The notes beneath the pieces were generated by a model. It saw only the letters and a list, made by a program, of their open reading frames with translations, was not told where the DNA came from and did no database searches. This document shows, in pieces, positions 9,915-22,581 of a stretch of DNA of 64,000 nucleotides. The position numbers were made by a program, and so were the translations under genes. This DNA comes from Dactylorhiza incarnata (Eukaryota > Streptophyta > Magnoliopsida > Asparagales > Orchidaceae): NCBI GenBank assembly GCA_033032865.1, contig JAWHQI010000185.1:4278001-4342000 (forward strand), read 5' to 3'. Every line of letters begins with the position of its first letter. Within the stretch, counting starts at the first letter, position 1.

Positions 9915-10407
9915 CTCACTATTTTCTAACTGGGAGTTGAATAAGCAGATCTATGACTTTGTATATTCAAAGTCTACAACATAGACCGTACCATTCCTAA
10001 GACCAGTCAATACTACTTGGTCTGTTCTAGAGAAAACTATATGACACAAAGACTTAGTGAATACAACTTTGTATTCACCATCACAGAGCTGGCTAATACT
10101 GATTAGATTATGTTGAAGTCCTTCAACATAAGCTACCTTAGAAAAAGAGACTTCCCCAATCCTGAGCAAACCATATCCTTTGGTTTGACCAGAGTGGGAA
10201 TTCCCAAAAATCACCTTAGGCCCTTCCTTGGCCTTGAAGTTCTCTAGCAGTTCTTTTGATCTAGTCATATGCATGGAGCATCCACTGTCCAGATACCACT
10301 AGTGGTTTGTGGTTGAATAGTCTCCCTTTTGCACATGAAATCAACCATTAGTATAGACCCTCACATGCTGGGTTCTCTTTCTTCTATCATCATATGGCTT
10401 GGGAACT
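9915..10407 (-). pseudogene. SIRE copia protease and GAG-pre-integrase remnant
   Basis: Minus strand. The retropepsin motif 'WYLDSGCSMHMTRSKELL' starts near 10305; DSG is the catalytic triplet of copia proteases. An in-frame TAG sits just before the Trp. The frame 10274-9951 continues 'KVIFGNSHSGQTKGYGLL', 'VEGLQHNLISISQLCDG' and 'GTVYVVDFE', the usual protease end and GAG-pre-integrase start. Upstream codons run to 10407, where sequence switches abruptly to the family A fragment. The gag region is missing. Confidence 0.82.
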
Positions 10408-12011
10408 TGCTGGGAGTGAGACCGGGACCACTCCTCCGCTTTCAGATTATTTATGTTATTCTTCTCCTTTATTTCTTGATCCCCATTCACCATCTGAGCC
10501 TGTGCAGGTTGAGTCTTCACATGTACTCCAGGAAGCCGTGGAGTAGTCTGCTCCGGTCAATGAGGAGTGATCCTCTCATGGGATGAGGTTGACCCCTCCT
10601 CTTTAGGGGAAGCCTCATTCATTGCCCGCTCTTCCTTCTACCTCCCTGAGGATGACACCTTGCTAGGCAAGGACCTTTTTGGTGAGAAGAGTGAGGATTC
10701 CTCCTCTTCTTCCTATATTCTCTTTCCTCTGCCTGTGAAGAGCAGTTACTACTATTTAGGTAGAAGAGTAACTATTTTGTTACTGTATCGGTACCCGCTA
10801 CCGACACGGATATTAGAACAGTTACCTGTGCACTTTTCTTTTCATACTCCCATTAGCTAGAACTTTTTTCTTTCTGAATAAGTCGTGCTGGGGAGGACAA
10901 AAAACCTCACTAGTTATCTTCCTTTTTCATGCATTTTCATCTTATCTAGTTTAGTTAATTGTTTTTTTTTTCAATTCATCTTTTCTATTTTCCTATTAAT
11001 TTTGTGGAGCTTACCCTTCCAGGTGTACATTTTTGGATGGCGGAAGCCGTGGCTTTGCCCTGGTTTTACACACGTCTTCGGGTATGCTCACTTGTTGAGC
11101 ATTGGGAACTCTCTTCTCCTAGCCCTCATTTAAATTTCATGTTGATATTTTATGTTGGTTTGTTTAATTTAAGTATGGTGGAGAGATAATTGTTGTACTC
11201 ACTCATGTGCACTATTGGATAGCATGCTAGAAGTCTTTATTTTAGTTATTTTGTAGTGTTCATGATGATTGCACACCACTACACCCACTTAAGAGCGCGG
11301 TTACCCGCGAGCATGCTCCGAGATTAATTAAATTTTATTACTTAATTAGAAAATTTAGGTGTTTGTTTAGGATTGTGTAGCGGAGTAAGTTGTGGCTCAT
11401 GTAGTGCTCATATTCGAGTGCTCCCATTTGTATATAAATATGTGTAGAGTAGATTTCTCTTTATACTTTTAGTTTATTTTATTTCTTTAAGAGTGATTGT
11501 TAATTATTCTACTCAAATTTGTGAATGCAGTGTGAATCGAATGGTAGCGTAGGGATGAGTGTAGATAATCATTAGACTCGTATTGTTTGAGTTTGGAGGA
11601 AGGATTGCCTTTCTCATGGGCTAAGAACTTGCCCCAAGCTATTCTTGAAGCATGGGCATATGATAGTTCATTTTCATGAGAGTGACATAGGCCTTCATTT
11701 TGCCCCGGTTGAGCCTGTTTTTTGCTCCTATCATCTTCCCTTGCTAGCCTCCTTGTGCCAATCCTAGTCATGCACCTAAATACCAAGCAAGAGCGGATTT
11801 ATATTTCCTATTTTGGGGGTGTGATTGGAAAATTTTGTGGTGGTGGTTGTGCTTTTATTGAAAATATGCTGAAAATGATTTGAAAAAAAATTTGAGAAAG
11901 AAAAAAAGAAAAAAAAAACAAAAGAGAAATGATTGAAAAAGAAAATAAAATGTGAAAAAAAGAGCTTATATGAAAATCTGTTTGAGCTTTTTGTTTGGAT
12001 TAGGCGGGGCA
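10408..12011 (+). mobile_element. Truncated second copy of family A (3' internal part)
   Basis: Starts inside the family A ORF at 'GGGAGTGAGACCGGGACCAC' (matching 3691 onward) and runs through the 3' non-coding domain to about the position equivalent to 5320. It contains the conserved block (about 11540-11700) and the A/G-rich tract (about 11870-11980). The LTRs, primer site and both zinc knuckles are missing. The left edge joins SIRE gag sequence; the right edge is cut by the foldback at 12012. The junction at 10408 shows a TGGGA-type microhomology, suggesting illegitimate recombination. Confidence 0.8.
10447..10860 (+). pseudogene. Family A C-terminal domain, second copy
   Basis: The relevant frame is open at 10567-10860 and ends 'LPTRILEQLPVHFSFHTPIS' followed by TAG. 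It aligns with 3870-4142 of the first copy, sharing 'DDTLLGKD', 'FGE', 'PLPVKS', 'YRYPLPTRIL' and 'QLPVHFSFHTP'. Upstream, 'EPVQVESS' is also shared, but stops occur near 10535-10550. The first copy has a stop in the 'DSPSL' codons where this copy reads 'DPSSLGEA', so the two carry different lesions and the ancestor was probably open. No known domain was recognised. Confidence 0.5.
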
Positions 12012-14459
12012 TGTAAGACCTCGTTTTTTTTCTTTCAAAAACCCGGGTCTAATGCCCAGAACTGCCGCTTTGCGGTGACACCATCACTCGGGAAGGTCGC
12101 CACTACAAAACGCCGATCATGCCAGCCATATCGATCACAGAAGAAGAAAAGTATATTTGAACATATAGAAAAGCTCAAGCCCACATCACAGGAAATATAT
12201 AAAACCATAAATGGTAAATGTCCACAGAGAGTAACTGAAATAAAAAGATAACAATAATAAAGGGCTCATGCCCTGTACATCATATCCTCACTACAAGTTT
12301 ACTCGCGGAAGCTAACTACTAATCACTCACTGATCCTGAATGTGGTGCTCTTGTACTAGACTGGCCCGCCTCCGTCTACACCAGCCTCTGGTGCTGTAGT
12401 ATCTCCTCGATCCCCTAAAATGATATGGTCCACCGACTGTTAGTCAAAAAGACTAAGACTTATGTTCCCCACCACACCCCTAGTGGCTCCTAGGCACCGT
12501 GTCGGAGGATGAAGCGGAGAACAACAAGGGGTATAAATTAAAGTGCAGATGACGGCGGATTTTGTCTACAGGAAATGTTTATACACCACACATGTGTATA
12601 TATATAATTGAAGCAGTAAAAGAGCTTAGTAAGAGCAGGTAAAGAATAAGTAAAGTGCAGTAAATAAAGACATGTATATAATAGAAAAGTAAACATTGAT
12701 TTATAGGAATGCCCATACAAACCTATAGACCAAGGGGTCGTTTAGCAAGGCCTATCGTATAAGAAGTCCCATAACCGACTTATACGATAGGGGTAGGGGT
12801 TGAAATGCAATGTTTATGCTATGACATGCAAGGTATGCAGATGCTATGTTCATACAAGTGCAACTCACACACTTCGACTCTTTGCGCACAGAACTTTAGT
12901 TCCCCCCTTTTTGGAGCTAGAAAGACACCAAGGATACTCCCGTAGTGGCAAACGGAAGCGGTGGGTTGGGCCTCTCCCACCTCTAGGTTGGTATTCACAC
13001 TACCTAACCTAGACCTATCGTACGCCTTAATGCTAAGAACACAACAGCGAAGCATCTGCGTACTCTTACTTGCTGGACCACCAGACTTTCAATGCTTAAT
13101 GCATATTCTAAACTTGCCGAGTCAACGTATTGACGTAGGTGTGAACTACCGTCCAATATCGGAGACCCACCACCTTCATGCACATGCAACATGTTCTACT
13201 ATATCCCGAGCCATAAATTCCCCGGGCTAACCTGCCCGTCATCATAACATTCAGAGCCACCGGCTCGCCGGACCAACCCGTCCGCACCAACAACATTAAT
13301 GAGTCACAAGCTCACTAGACTAACTAGTCTGCTGCTACAACCGCCGGGCCTAATGATCATACAACCAAACCAACTAACCACCCATAACTACGGGGTGGGG
13401 GTGTGCATATTATTAAGTTAATCTTGTACAACATCTTACTCCTATAGTTTATGGTTAATCTTGGACTTCTCGAGGATTACCCTATTAGGGGCTCGCTACG
13501 GTACTAGGAATTGTAATGGGATGACACCCCAAAGTTCCCTTTCTCAAGACACTTAGTGTTGTTGGTATCTACCCATAAGATTGTCCATCTTATCTTTACC
13601 CTTGGATTACCCTAAGTGTGTTATGACCCTCTAAGGGGAAAGACGATCTTTCTTCTATCCCGACCATAACTTACCCTTAACTCACCAAGCACACTTTCAC
13701 CATCTAATCCATTTTGGTGACCTTCAATCTCTTCAATCTGACCATGTACACCAACTACATGTCACTTCCACTTGGTAGGCCCCTAAATACCCAAGTTTCA
13801 CATTTTTACTATACGCAGACCAAACTATCTATTTGAAGCTCATAAGTAGAGGTACTCCAAATACTCATCCAACTGACTCAAGATATTTATTGGAGGTCTA
13901 ATATGATGTTACAAAATTAAATCCAGAGAATCATATTTTTCCTTAATGATTTGGCATTTATTATAATTTCTCCAATATTTGCCAAGTATGATTATGAACA
14001 TGAAGTGTAATGTATTCTTATGATATTGCTCTCATAAAATTAAGATAAATCTATCATGCCAAAATATCAATAAGTAATGAATATCACAATTTTACAGTAA
14101 GGAAATGTCCTTTGTTTTTAATATTTATCGCATATCCAAACATGAAGATTTATGAAGGAACTACCAAGAATACTTATGCCAAAATTAGGGAAAATTTCCC
14201 AGACCTCTATTGTGTCCAGAAAAGCTTAATTATAGAGTTTCACAATTTATGGGAATCATTTCTTCCCTGAAATAATTAATCCAAATAATTCCTAATTTGC
14301 ACATGTTGTGAAGTAGCCTGCTGATAACAATTTCCAAAAATTCTATAAAACTTCACAGAGCTTTCTAGTGCTCTATATTGTCCTATCACCAGGTTGCACA
14401 TTTTTCCAGAGAGTTTTGGACTCTTAATTATATTTCTTAAGATTGAGACAAAATAAGTG

Positions 14460-16545
14460 TCTTGTAAATGAAGTACTGGTTAAATCATCTAATAAATTTC
14501 ACAAAAAATACCAGTGGTCTATAATATGATTATAAAGGCACTACCAAGGTTTCATCATCATCCAAGACCATTTGAGCATGTAAATGTCTCTTATAAGAAA
14601 TTTCCCTAAAGTGTTTATGACCTAATTTAGGGGGAATAAATTCTCCTAAAATCCTCTCAGAATTCCCTAGGGCATATATACATCCCATGAACATATCTCC
14701 TAAATTTCATGGCCATTCTATATCTTTTGACCACATGTCCTTCACAAAGCTTTATATGCCCCCAAGGGGTAAAACTAGGGTCCTAGGGCATATCCACCTC
14801 TACACCACCCCATCTTACTCATGAAGGTGTTTTAGGTGATCCTAAACAGTGGCCAAGGTTTCACCTCATGGTGAGGAGATTTGACCACAATATCCCAAGA
14901 TAATCATCATGCCCTAACTTTGACCCTATTTGACCTAACTTGGGTTGACAAATTACCCAACCAAATCAGTCCCAATTGGGATGAGATTTTTACCAGGGTC
15001 ATGTGATAACCCTAAGAAGTACCCACCAATATTGAGAGGGCATTGGAGGTCATTTGACGCAATTGTTAATTAATATTTGATTTATGTAATTATTACAAAA
15101 ACCTTAGAAAAGGTTCTCCTAAAATTCCCATATTTGGGTATGTTATGGGTGTAGGTACAAATAGCCTAGATTTCAATTTTCAAGTCAATCCCATGAACTA
15201 ATCAAAAGTTATTCAAGTAATGGTGGCTGTCCTACACTAGGGACCAGTCCCACCAAAATGGACCCACAGGGAGCTACATAACTTCTTTTGGGCTGAAACA
15301 AATTTCAAAATAAAGTAGACTCTAAGGGCTACATCTTTGGTATTGACCACTTTTTCATTTGAGGGGTTCTAGTATTTTCTATAGTTAAAACAAAATACTG
15401 CAGGAATAATTAATTAAAATAGAATTCTGCGTTCGACGAATTCTGAACTGCGTTCGACGAAATCAACTCTGCGTTCGACGAACTCTGCTCTGCATTCGAC
15501 AACCACCGTGCTTCAGTGCGCTCGATGAAATCCTATCTTCGTTCGACGAACCAATGCAGTTCCACGAATTAATTTAGTGCAGCGAATCAACTCCGTTCGA
15601 CGAACTCTGTGTTCAGTTCGTCGAACTCAACTATCCGTTCGACGAACTCCAGAGGGAGTTCGACACACGAATTTCATTCGAAGAACCCCCGGTTCCATTC
15701 GATGAACTCCAGGTTCTGTTCGACAAACTCAATTAATAGTTTGGTGCCTTAATTTATGTTCGACGAACGCCGGGTTCATAAGACGAACTCAACCATTATT
15801 TCGGTGACTTAATTTCCGTTTGACGAACGCCTGGTTGCGTTCGACGAACTCATCTATTCGTTTGACAAATTATTCTTCTACTCAGATCGACGAATTAATT
15901 AAACAGGAATATAACATAATCATGAAATAACATTATAACATAATCATTTCATAATTAACTCGATCCAGTATGAATCTTGGCGCAGCTTTGGACGACATCT
16001 GGTCGTCTTCAAGCTCGAGTCGATGGCTAAGAATGCCCCGTCCTGGGCTACCTTACTCCTTGTTTTCCCGGCCACCTAAGCGCCGCCCGGCCAGTCAATG
16101 CCACCACCACCTTCGTTGAGGGGGTGGCCGACGAATAGCGGTGGTTGGCCGGCCGGAAGTGGCCAGAACAGGGATACATAGGCGGGATTTAAATCTCCGA
16201 AAGAGGAGCTTTTGGCCTACCTGATTTGGGACAAATTGGTCCCAATCCTTGCAAGCAATCTGATGAGATCTATCCACGGAGAGAGAGATGAAGAACCAGA
16301 CCTATGTGGAGGGGTGATTGCCTTATCGTCTCCCGATTGGCCATGGCCGATCCTTGCCTCTTGGTGCCTCAGCAACCACCACACCAAGTTGCACGATTCC
16401 TTCATGTGAATGGGAGAAAATAACCGCCTCTGTCCCTTGAAGCTTTTCAATGAATCAATTCGGGGAGGGGAAGTGTGTAACTCCCAATTGCCATGAATGG
16501 CCATTGATGGCCATTTTCGGCCATTTTCGGCACCTTTTTTGATTT
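14460..16545. other. Unpaired centre of the foldback
   Basis: About 2 kb without an inverted partner. The left part (14460-15420) is AT-rich with no supported ORF. It is followed by the TTCGACGAA array, then a GC-rich segment (15960-16480) with CCGGCC-rich runs resembling a minus-strand leader or promoter. The frames at 16095-16504 are short, overlapping and match nothing I recognise. Confidence 0.5.
15425..15890. repeat. Array of about twenty GTTCGACGAAC-type motifs
   Basis: Degenerate copies of TTCGACGAA(C) recur about every 20-30 bp, such as GCGTTCGACGAATTC, CCGTTCGACGAACTC and, in the opposite sense, CAGTTCGTCGAACTC. Copies vary and spacing is irregular, so this is a motif array rather than a simple tandem repeat. 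Confidence 0.75.
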
Positions 16546-18934
16546 AGACTTAAGAAAAATAATTGAGGGTCAAATACTCATTGTTAAATTGTGCAAATTG
16601 GTGATAAGGCATTTCAGAGAATTAGGAAGCTCTGTGAATTTTTATAGAATTTTTGAAGACTTAAATAAGTAGGCTACTTCACAATTTATTTAATTTGAGG
16701 TTTTCTGAAAGTATTTATTTAAGTAAGAAAATGATTTTCTTAAATCCTGAAACTTAGTCAGTAGCCTTTTCTGATGAATACAAGAGTTTGGTAATTTTCC
16801 CAGAATTTTAGTGTTGAGATTTTTGGTGGTTCCTTCACAAAACTATAATTTTGGACAGATGTTAAATAATTAAATTAGAGGACAATTTCTTACTGTAAAA
16901 ATATGATATACTGTTTCTGATGTTATTTGGTCATCATAGATTTATCATAATTTTATGGGGGCCATATTATAAGAAGATCTTACACTTCATGTTCATTTTC
17001 ATACTTGGCAAATGTTTGGAGAAATTAAAATAAATATTAATTAATTAGTGAAAAATATGATTATCTGGTATTAGTCTTATAACATCATGATAGACCTCCA
17101 GTAAATAGTATGGGTCAGTTGGATGAATATTTGGAGTACCTCTAGTTGTGAGCGTCATATAACTCATTTGGTCTGCATAAAGTAAAACTGTGAAATTTGA
17201 GAATCAAGTGGATCCTTAGGAGGGAATGGGAGGTAAGTGGTTTACCTAGTTTAGTTGAGAAGGTATGATGGTCAACAAGAAGGATTATAGATGGTAAAGG
17301 TGTGCTTGGTGAGTTAGTGGTAAGTTGCACTTGGGGTCGACGAAAGATCGTCTTGGAAAGTCATAAATCGCTTAGGGTTAATCCAAGAGTAGATACCAAA
17401 AACACCAAGTGCCTTGAGAAAGGGAACTTTGGGGTGTCATCCCATTACAATTCCTAGTACCGTAGCGAGACTCTTACAGGATAATCCTCGGGAAGTCCAA
17501 GATTAACCATAAGTCATAGGAGTAAGAAGTTGTTATACAAGATTAACTTAATAATACACACACACACACCCCGTGGTTACGGGAGGTTAGTTGGTTTGGT
17601 TGTACGAGTGGTAGGCTCGGTGGTTGAAGTAGTGGACTAGTTAGTTCGGTGAGCTTGTGGCTTAGTAATGCTTGTTGGTACGCACAGGTTGGTCCGGCGA
17701 GCCGGTGGCTCCGAAGGTATTGATGACGGGCAGGTTAGCCAGGGGAATTTATGGCTCGGGATATGATAGAACATGTTGCATGTGCATGAAGGTGGTGGGT
17801 CTCCGGTATTGGATGGTCGTTCACACCGACGTCAATACGTTTACTCGGCAAGTGTGGAATTTGCACTTAGCCTTGAAAGTCTGGTGGTCCAGCCAGTAAG
17901 AGTACGCAGATCTTCCACGGTTTTGCATTCAGGCGTACGATAGGTCTAGGTAGGGTAGTGTGAATACCAACCTAGAGGTGGGCAAGGCCCAACCCACCAC
18001 TCCCGTTTGCCACTACGGGAGTATCCTGGGAGTCTAGCTAACTCCAAAAAGGGGGAAGTAAAGGTCTATGCGCATAGAGTCGAAGTGTGTGAGTTGCACT
18101 TGTATGAACATAGCATAAAACCGCATACCTTGCATGTCATAGCATAAACATTGCATTTCAACCCCTACCCCTATCGTATAAGTCGGTTATGGGACTTCTT
18201 ATACGATAGGCCTTGCTAAACGACCCCTTGGTCTATAGGTTTGTATGGGCATTCCTATAAATCAATGGTTACTTTTCTATTACTATTGTCTTTACTTACT
18301 GCACTTTATTTACTCTTTACCTGCTCTTTCTATGCTCTTTATCTGCTTCGATTATGTATATATATTCTTGAGTAGCGGTAGAACTCTTCCTGTAGATTAT
18401 GCCCCGTCATCTGCTTTTTGTTTATACCCCTTATTGTCCTCCGCTTCATCCCTCCCGCACGGTGCCTAGGAGCCATTGGGGGTGGGGTGGGGAACATAAG
18501 GTTTAGTCTTTTTGACTAACGGTCGGTGGACCATATCATTTTAGGGGATCGAGGAGACGCAACAACATTAGAGGCCGGTGCAGATGGAGGCACGCTAGTG
18601 TGGTACAGGAGCTCCAGTTTCAGGATCTATGAGTGTTTAGTATTTAGCATCCGCGAGTGATCTTGTAGTGAGGATTTGATGTACAGGGCATGAGCACTTT
18701 ATTATTGTAACCCTTGTTATCTTTTATTCAGTTATATCATGTGGACATTCTTATATATTTTTCATGTTGATTTTGTGGACTTGCCTTCTTTCGTGCACTT
18801 TTCTTTGTGATCGATTTGGCTGGCAGGATCGGCGTTTTGTAGAGGCAATCTCCCCGAGCTAGGTTGTCACCGCAAAACGGCGGTTCTCGGCCTAAGACCC
18901 GGATGTTTGGAAACAAAAAAAATGGGGTCTTACA

Positions 18935-20323
18935 GAAAGGACGACTGATGGCTAAAGGTTTCAGGAAAATTCATGGTGTTGACTATGGTGAGACCTTTTC
19001 CCATGTTGCTATGGTTAAGTCCATCAGAATTCTACTTGTTATTGTTGTGTATTATAACTATGAGATCTGGCAAATGGATGTCAAAAAGGCTTTCCTTAAT
19101 GGAAACTTCCTTGAGGAAGTGTATATTACACAACCCGAGGGTTTTGTATCTCCAAGTGAAGCCACTAAAATATGCAAGTTGAATCGATCCATTTATGGGT
19201 TGAAGCAAGCTTCTCGAAGTTGGAATCCGCGTTTTGATGGAAAATCAAAGAGTTTGGTTTCATCAACATGAGGATGCGGCTTGTGTTTACAAGATAATTA
19301 GTGGGTGCATTGTCATTTTGCTGGTATTGTATTTGGATGACATACTACTGATCGGGAATAAAATTCCGACCCTGAAAGTTGTTAAGAATAGACTAGGAAA
19401 CTACTTTTCTATGAATGACTTGGGTGAAGCGACTTACATACTTGGTATTAAGATCTATAGAGATAGATCAAAGAAGTTGCTGGGTTTGAGCCAATGTACT
19501 TACATTGAGAAGGTGTTGAAACTGTTCAAACCACTTGAGTCCAAGAAGCGATTCTTACCCATGTCACATGGTGTAAGTCTCTCTAAGGACCAATGTCCTA
19601 AATCTTTGGAAGATAAGGATCGTATGAAGTTGGTTCTATATGCTTCAGCAATTGGATCAATCATGTACGCAATGTTGTGTACTCGAATCGATGTCTCATA
19701 TGCTTTGAGCATGACTACTAGGTATCAGTCTGATCCTGGTGATGATCACTAGATAGCCATCAAGAATATCCTAAAGTACTTGAGAAAGACTAAGGATATG
19801 TTCTTCGTGTTTGGCGGAGAAGAAGAGCTCATTGTAAATGGTTACACAGATGCTAGCTTCCAAACTGATAGAGATGATTCAATGTCCCAATCAAGTTTTG
19901 TATTTTGCCTTAATGGAGGAGTTGTAAGCTGGAAGAGTTCCAAGCAAGAGACAGTTGCCGATTCTATGATAGAAGTCGAGTATATTGCAGCAGCAAATGC
20001 AGCAAAGGGGGCTGTATGGATTAGGAAATTCATTGGCGAGCTAGATGTAGTTCCTTGCATTGTTGATCACATTGCTCTCTACTATGACAACAACGGTGCT
20101 ATTGCACAATCTAAGGAACCTAGATCTCATCAGCGTTCCAAGCATATACTTTGGCGGTTCCATCTTATTCGAGAGATTGTCAATTGAGGATATATGATCA
20201 TTTGCAGAGTGCCAACTGAAGAAAACATAGCGGATCCACTGACAAAGCCTCTTGCGCAAAGGAAGCATAATGATCATGTTAGATCAATGGGTATTAGATA
20301 CCTGAATGATCATCTTTAGTGGG
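18935..20323 (+). pseudogene. Copia reverse transcriptase and RNase H, 5' truncated
   Basis: The first frame reads 'GRLMAKGFRKIHGVDYGE', 'WQMDVKKAFLNG' and 'RSIYGLKQASRSW', then shifts near 19225. The second frame (19234-19752) reads 'ASAIGSIMYAMLCTRIDVS' after the catalytic box 'LYLDDILLIGN', which keeps both Asp residues. A TAG at 19750-19752 and another stop near 20187 interrupt it. RNase H follows: 'VNGYTDASFQTDRDD', 'VEYIAAANAAKGAVW', 'LYYDNNGAIAQSKEPRSH', 'ADPLTKPLAQ', ending 'MGIRYLNDHL' and TAG near 20320. The active-site residues are intact, so loss of function comes from truncation, the frameshift and stops. Confidence 0.87.
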
Positions 20324-21284
20324 AGCCTTGTGGATTGTATGTTTGTTGGTTGTTTATTCATACAATGAATTGTGATTTGTAATTTGTATTTCATTCTACA
20401 TTTATGGCAAGTTCTTTTATTATATCAACTGTTTCTATATGATAGATTAATTAACATAATGAATGCACTTAGAGTGTTTTCTTCCATAGGAATTCAAGTG
20501 CGTGACTTGAATGTGAGGGCCTATGTTTAAAAGAAGATTCATTCTTAAATGGTCCCTTGTCGAGGTATTATCCTAGAAATTAGGGTGAGGATGAAACCAT
20601 AAGACTAGCACGTGCGTTGACTGATGAGCGGTTCTCACAGGTCATGATATTATGATATCAAGTCATCATATGGGTACTTGTTAGGAACAAGTTGTACTGG
20701 ACAAAACCACCGTGAGACAACTTTGTGGATTGTTATATGAACGTGTCACAAGTAGTTCTCAAGTGATAATGGTGGTTGTGGTTCTTTGACATGAAGTCAC
20801 AGCATTCATCAAGTGAGAAAGGGCGTACTTTGATACCACCTAATGTCTTCCTTGAGAAAGGTTGATGATAAGGGTGGTTATTGGGTACGTTACAGATCAA
20901 TTGGGTGTTTGTTTGTGGACATAAATGGAATTTGTCCTCCTATATAACAGGAGTTACGTCCATGGGCCCCATGATGGAATGAGACTGAGATATGCAAGGC
21001 CATACTGGGTTGAGCCAATATGTGATATTGAGCTTACCACTCTCTAATGGTCTATTCTAGATCAAGAAAGCTTAGGTTGAACAATCATGAGGGTGACACA
21101 GTCCATGCCTCTAGTTCAATTCGGATGTAAGGGACAAAGGGACATGACAACGCTGATACATTGGTCACAGACTGGCTTGTTTGAGTTATGAACTCTTATT
21201 GCTTGGGTAGCAATAATGCATTGCTAGATGCCGCTCATTGTTTGTGAGACTTATGATTGATAGCTTCTAGATAAATTGGGAGAC
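20324..21284 (+). other. 3' non-coding region of the copia element
   Basis: About 960 bp between the RNase H stop and the LTR start. No ORF is supported. Copia elements with long post-RNase-H regions are known. Sequence just before 21285, AAATTGGGAGAC, is a plausible polypurine primer. Confidence 0.6.
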
Positions 21285-22581
21285 TGTTGGAGTTTCTACG
21301 GTGATCCAGAAGTAATCAAGTAGTTAGTCTTACTGCCAACACGATATGAGCCTATAGGGTTGCATATAAGAGCGCTTTGCGAAATTGGAGAAAAATATTG
21401 TGTTGGACTTGCTCATATTGGATATGAGTGAAGGACCAATCCTAAGACTAATTGGAGTATTGGTGGTTCGTTTAATTGCTCCTAGATATAGTGTATATTA
21501 TATGGAGCATCTCGTCGGGATCACAAGGAGATATTGTGAATATCGACTTATGATCAGTGTCATAGATATATCTCAACGATTTCGTCGAGCGCTATCGTGA
21601 TGATTTGATGAGCAATTAGCTATTATTGACTCGAAGATTCGACGATTGATATCTTGATGACTCGAAGAATCGTCGTGATGTCTCGACGAATCCGTTGAAA
21701 GGGTTTCGACGAATTCATCGCGACATTTTGAGTGATATCATAATATCTCGATGAACCTGTATTCGTTGAGTGGGACTCTACGATTCATCTTGATATCTCG
21801 ACGAACATGTATTCGTCGAGTGGGACTCGACGATTCGTCGTGATGTCTCAACAAATCCATCGAAAGGGTTTCGGCGAATTCATCGTATCGTTTAGAGAGT
21901 TATCACGATGTCTCGACGAAGCCATCGGAAGGGTTTCGACGAATTCGTCGAAATATCTCGGTAAATCTGTTCACGCCAAATTTTTTTTAATTCCTATTTT
22001 GGGTCTGCGGATAGCGGATACTTTATCTGCATTATATTTACGGGTATAAATAGGCCAGATTTTAGGTTTTTCTGTGAAGAGAGTAAGATTAGATCTTACC
22101 AGTCCGCCGAGTCTTTTGCGAAGAGTTGGCGATCGCAACAGAGACGGAAGGGTTCCGCTCCTCTCGGTTCCTTCCGCTCGACCAACTGCCGATGTCACCT
22201 CTCCCGTGTACGGATATGGAAATCCATGGAGACGCAGAGGGCTTTCTCCTTCTTTGACCAAGATCTTGTGTGACAAGGTGCTAGGGTTCTTCGACGCTTG
22301 TATGGACTTCTATAGAGATGTAGATTTACTTCCACGTTAACTCCCGAAGATCAAGGACAGCACAAGCACAAGGAAAAGGAAAACAGAATAGGATCGCTTT
22401 TCCACAAAGTTTCTTTGAAGGAGTAATCGGAATAGGATTCCGACCAAAGCAGAGGTAATCTATTTATTGCAAATAATTTCTTGATTCATGGTTCTAGCAA
22501 GATCCATTTATTCTTTTGGGTTGTTCTTGTATATTCCGTTGTGCACATTCTGATGTGTATACCCTTGAGGAAAACCCAACA
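21285..22581 (+). repeat. Copia 3' LTR (TGTTGG...CCAACA)
   Basis: Starts TGTTGGAGTTTC after GGGAGAC and ends AAAACCCAACA, giving 6-bp inverted termini. Positions 21590-21965 are packed with TCGACGA/TCGTCGA motifs in roughly 50-80-bp degenerate repeats, such as 'TCTCGACGAA' followed by 'GGGTTTCGACGAATTC'. GGTATAAATAGG near 22045 is a TATA-like box. Without the 5' LTR the age cannot be estimated. Confidence 0.8.

Larger units (their letters stand above)
1..10407 (-). mobile_element. SIRE-type Ty1/copia element, partial, interrupted
   Basis: A copia retrotransposon reading right to left. In minus-strand order it shows the protease, GAG-pre-integrase, integrase, reverse transcriptase and RNase H. 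Phrases such as 'LFGPIST', 'RNKARLVAQGY', 'YLTASRPDIMFAT' and 'LVGYSDA' resemble the SIRE/Maximus lineage from general knowledge. Family A (1368-7881) splits it in the RT codons for 'SKYT' with a 5-bp duplication, and the frame resumes across the gap. Its gag end is lost at 10407, where it abuts family A sequence. No LTR of this element is visible, so both ends are missing. Stops, frameshifts and a mutated RT active site show it is dead. Confidence 0.88.
12012..18934. mobile_element. Foldback with ~2.4-kb inverted arms (TGTAAGAC...GTCTTACA)
   Basis: The left arm (about 12012-14460) and right arm (about 16545-18934) are inverted copies at roughly 80% identity. Shared landmarks include GCGGTGAC after the ends, 'GACTAACGGTCGGTGGACC'-type sequence, and 'ATTCTATAAAA.TTCACAGAGC' near the inner edge. 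No transposase, RT or tRNA primer site is seen. The flanks are different elements (family A on the left, copia on the right) and share no duplication. It may be a long-TIR DNA element, or two LTRs of one family brought head to head by rearrangement; the TG start favours the latter slightly. Short frames at 13108-13296 and 17672-17899 are mirror images in the arms and are not genes. Confidence 0.6.
18935..22581 (+). mobile_element. 3' half of a Ty1/copia element with 3' LTR
   Basis: Begins within RT at the foldback edge, then RNase H, about 960 bp of 3' non-coding sequence, a purine-rich GGGAGAC, and a 1297-bp 3' LTR (21285-22581). The gag, protease, integrase and 5' LTR are absent. It differs clearly from the SIRE element and from the copia at 24723. 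The next flank (CTTTC) cannot be tested for a duplication because the left end is missing. Confidence 0.82.

Noticed and set aside
12012..18934. Mutator-like element with long TIRs
   Set aside because: No 9-bp duplication at the flanks, no transposase, and TG/CA-style termini. Kept only as an alternative to LTR-derived foldback.
20324..21284. Possible LTR start near 20330 (GTGGGAGCCTTGTGG)
   Set aside because: No matching CA terminus, while 21285-22581 has 6-bp inverted termini TGTTGG...CCAACA after a purine tract.
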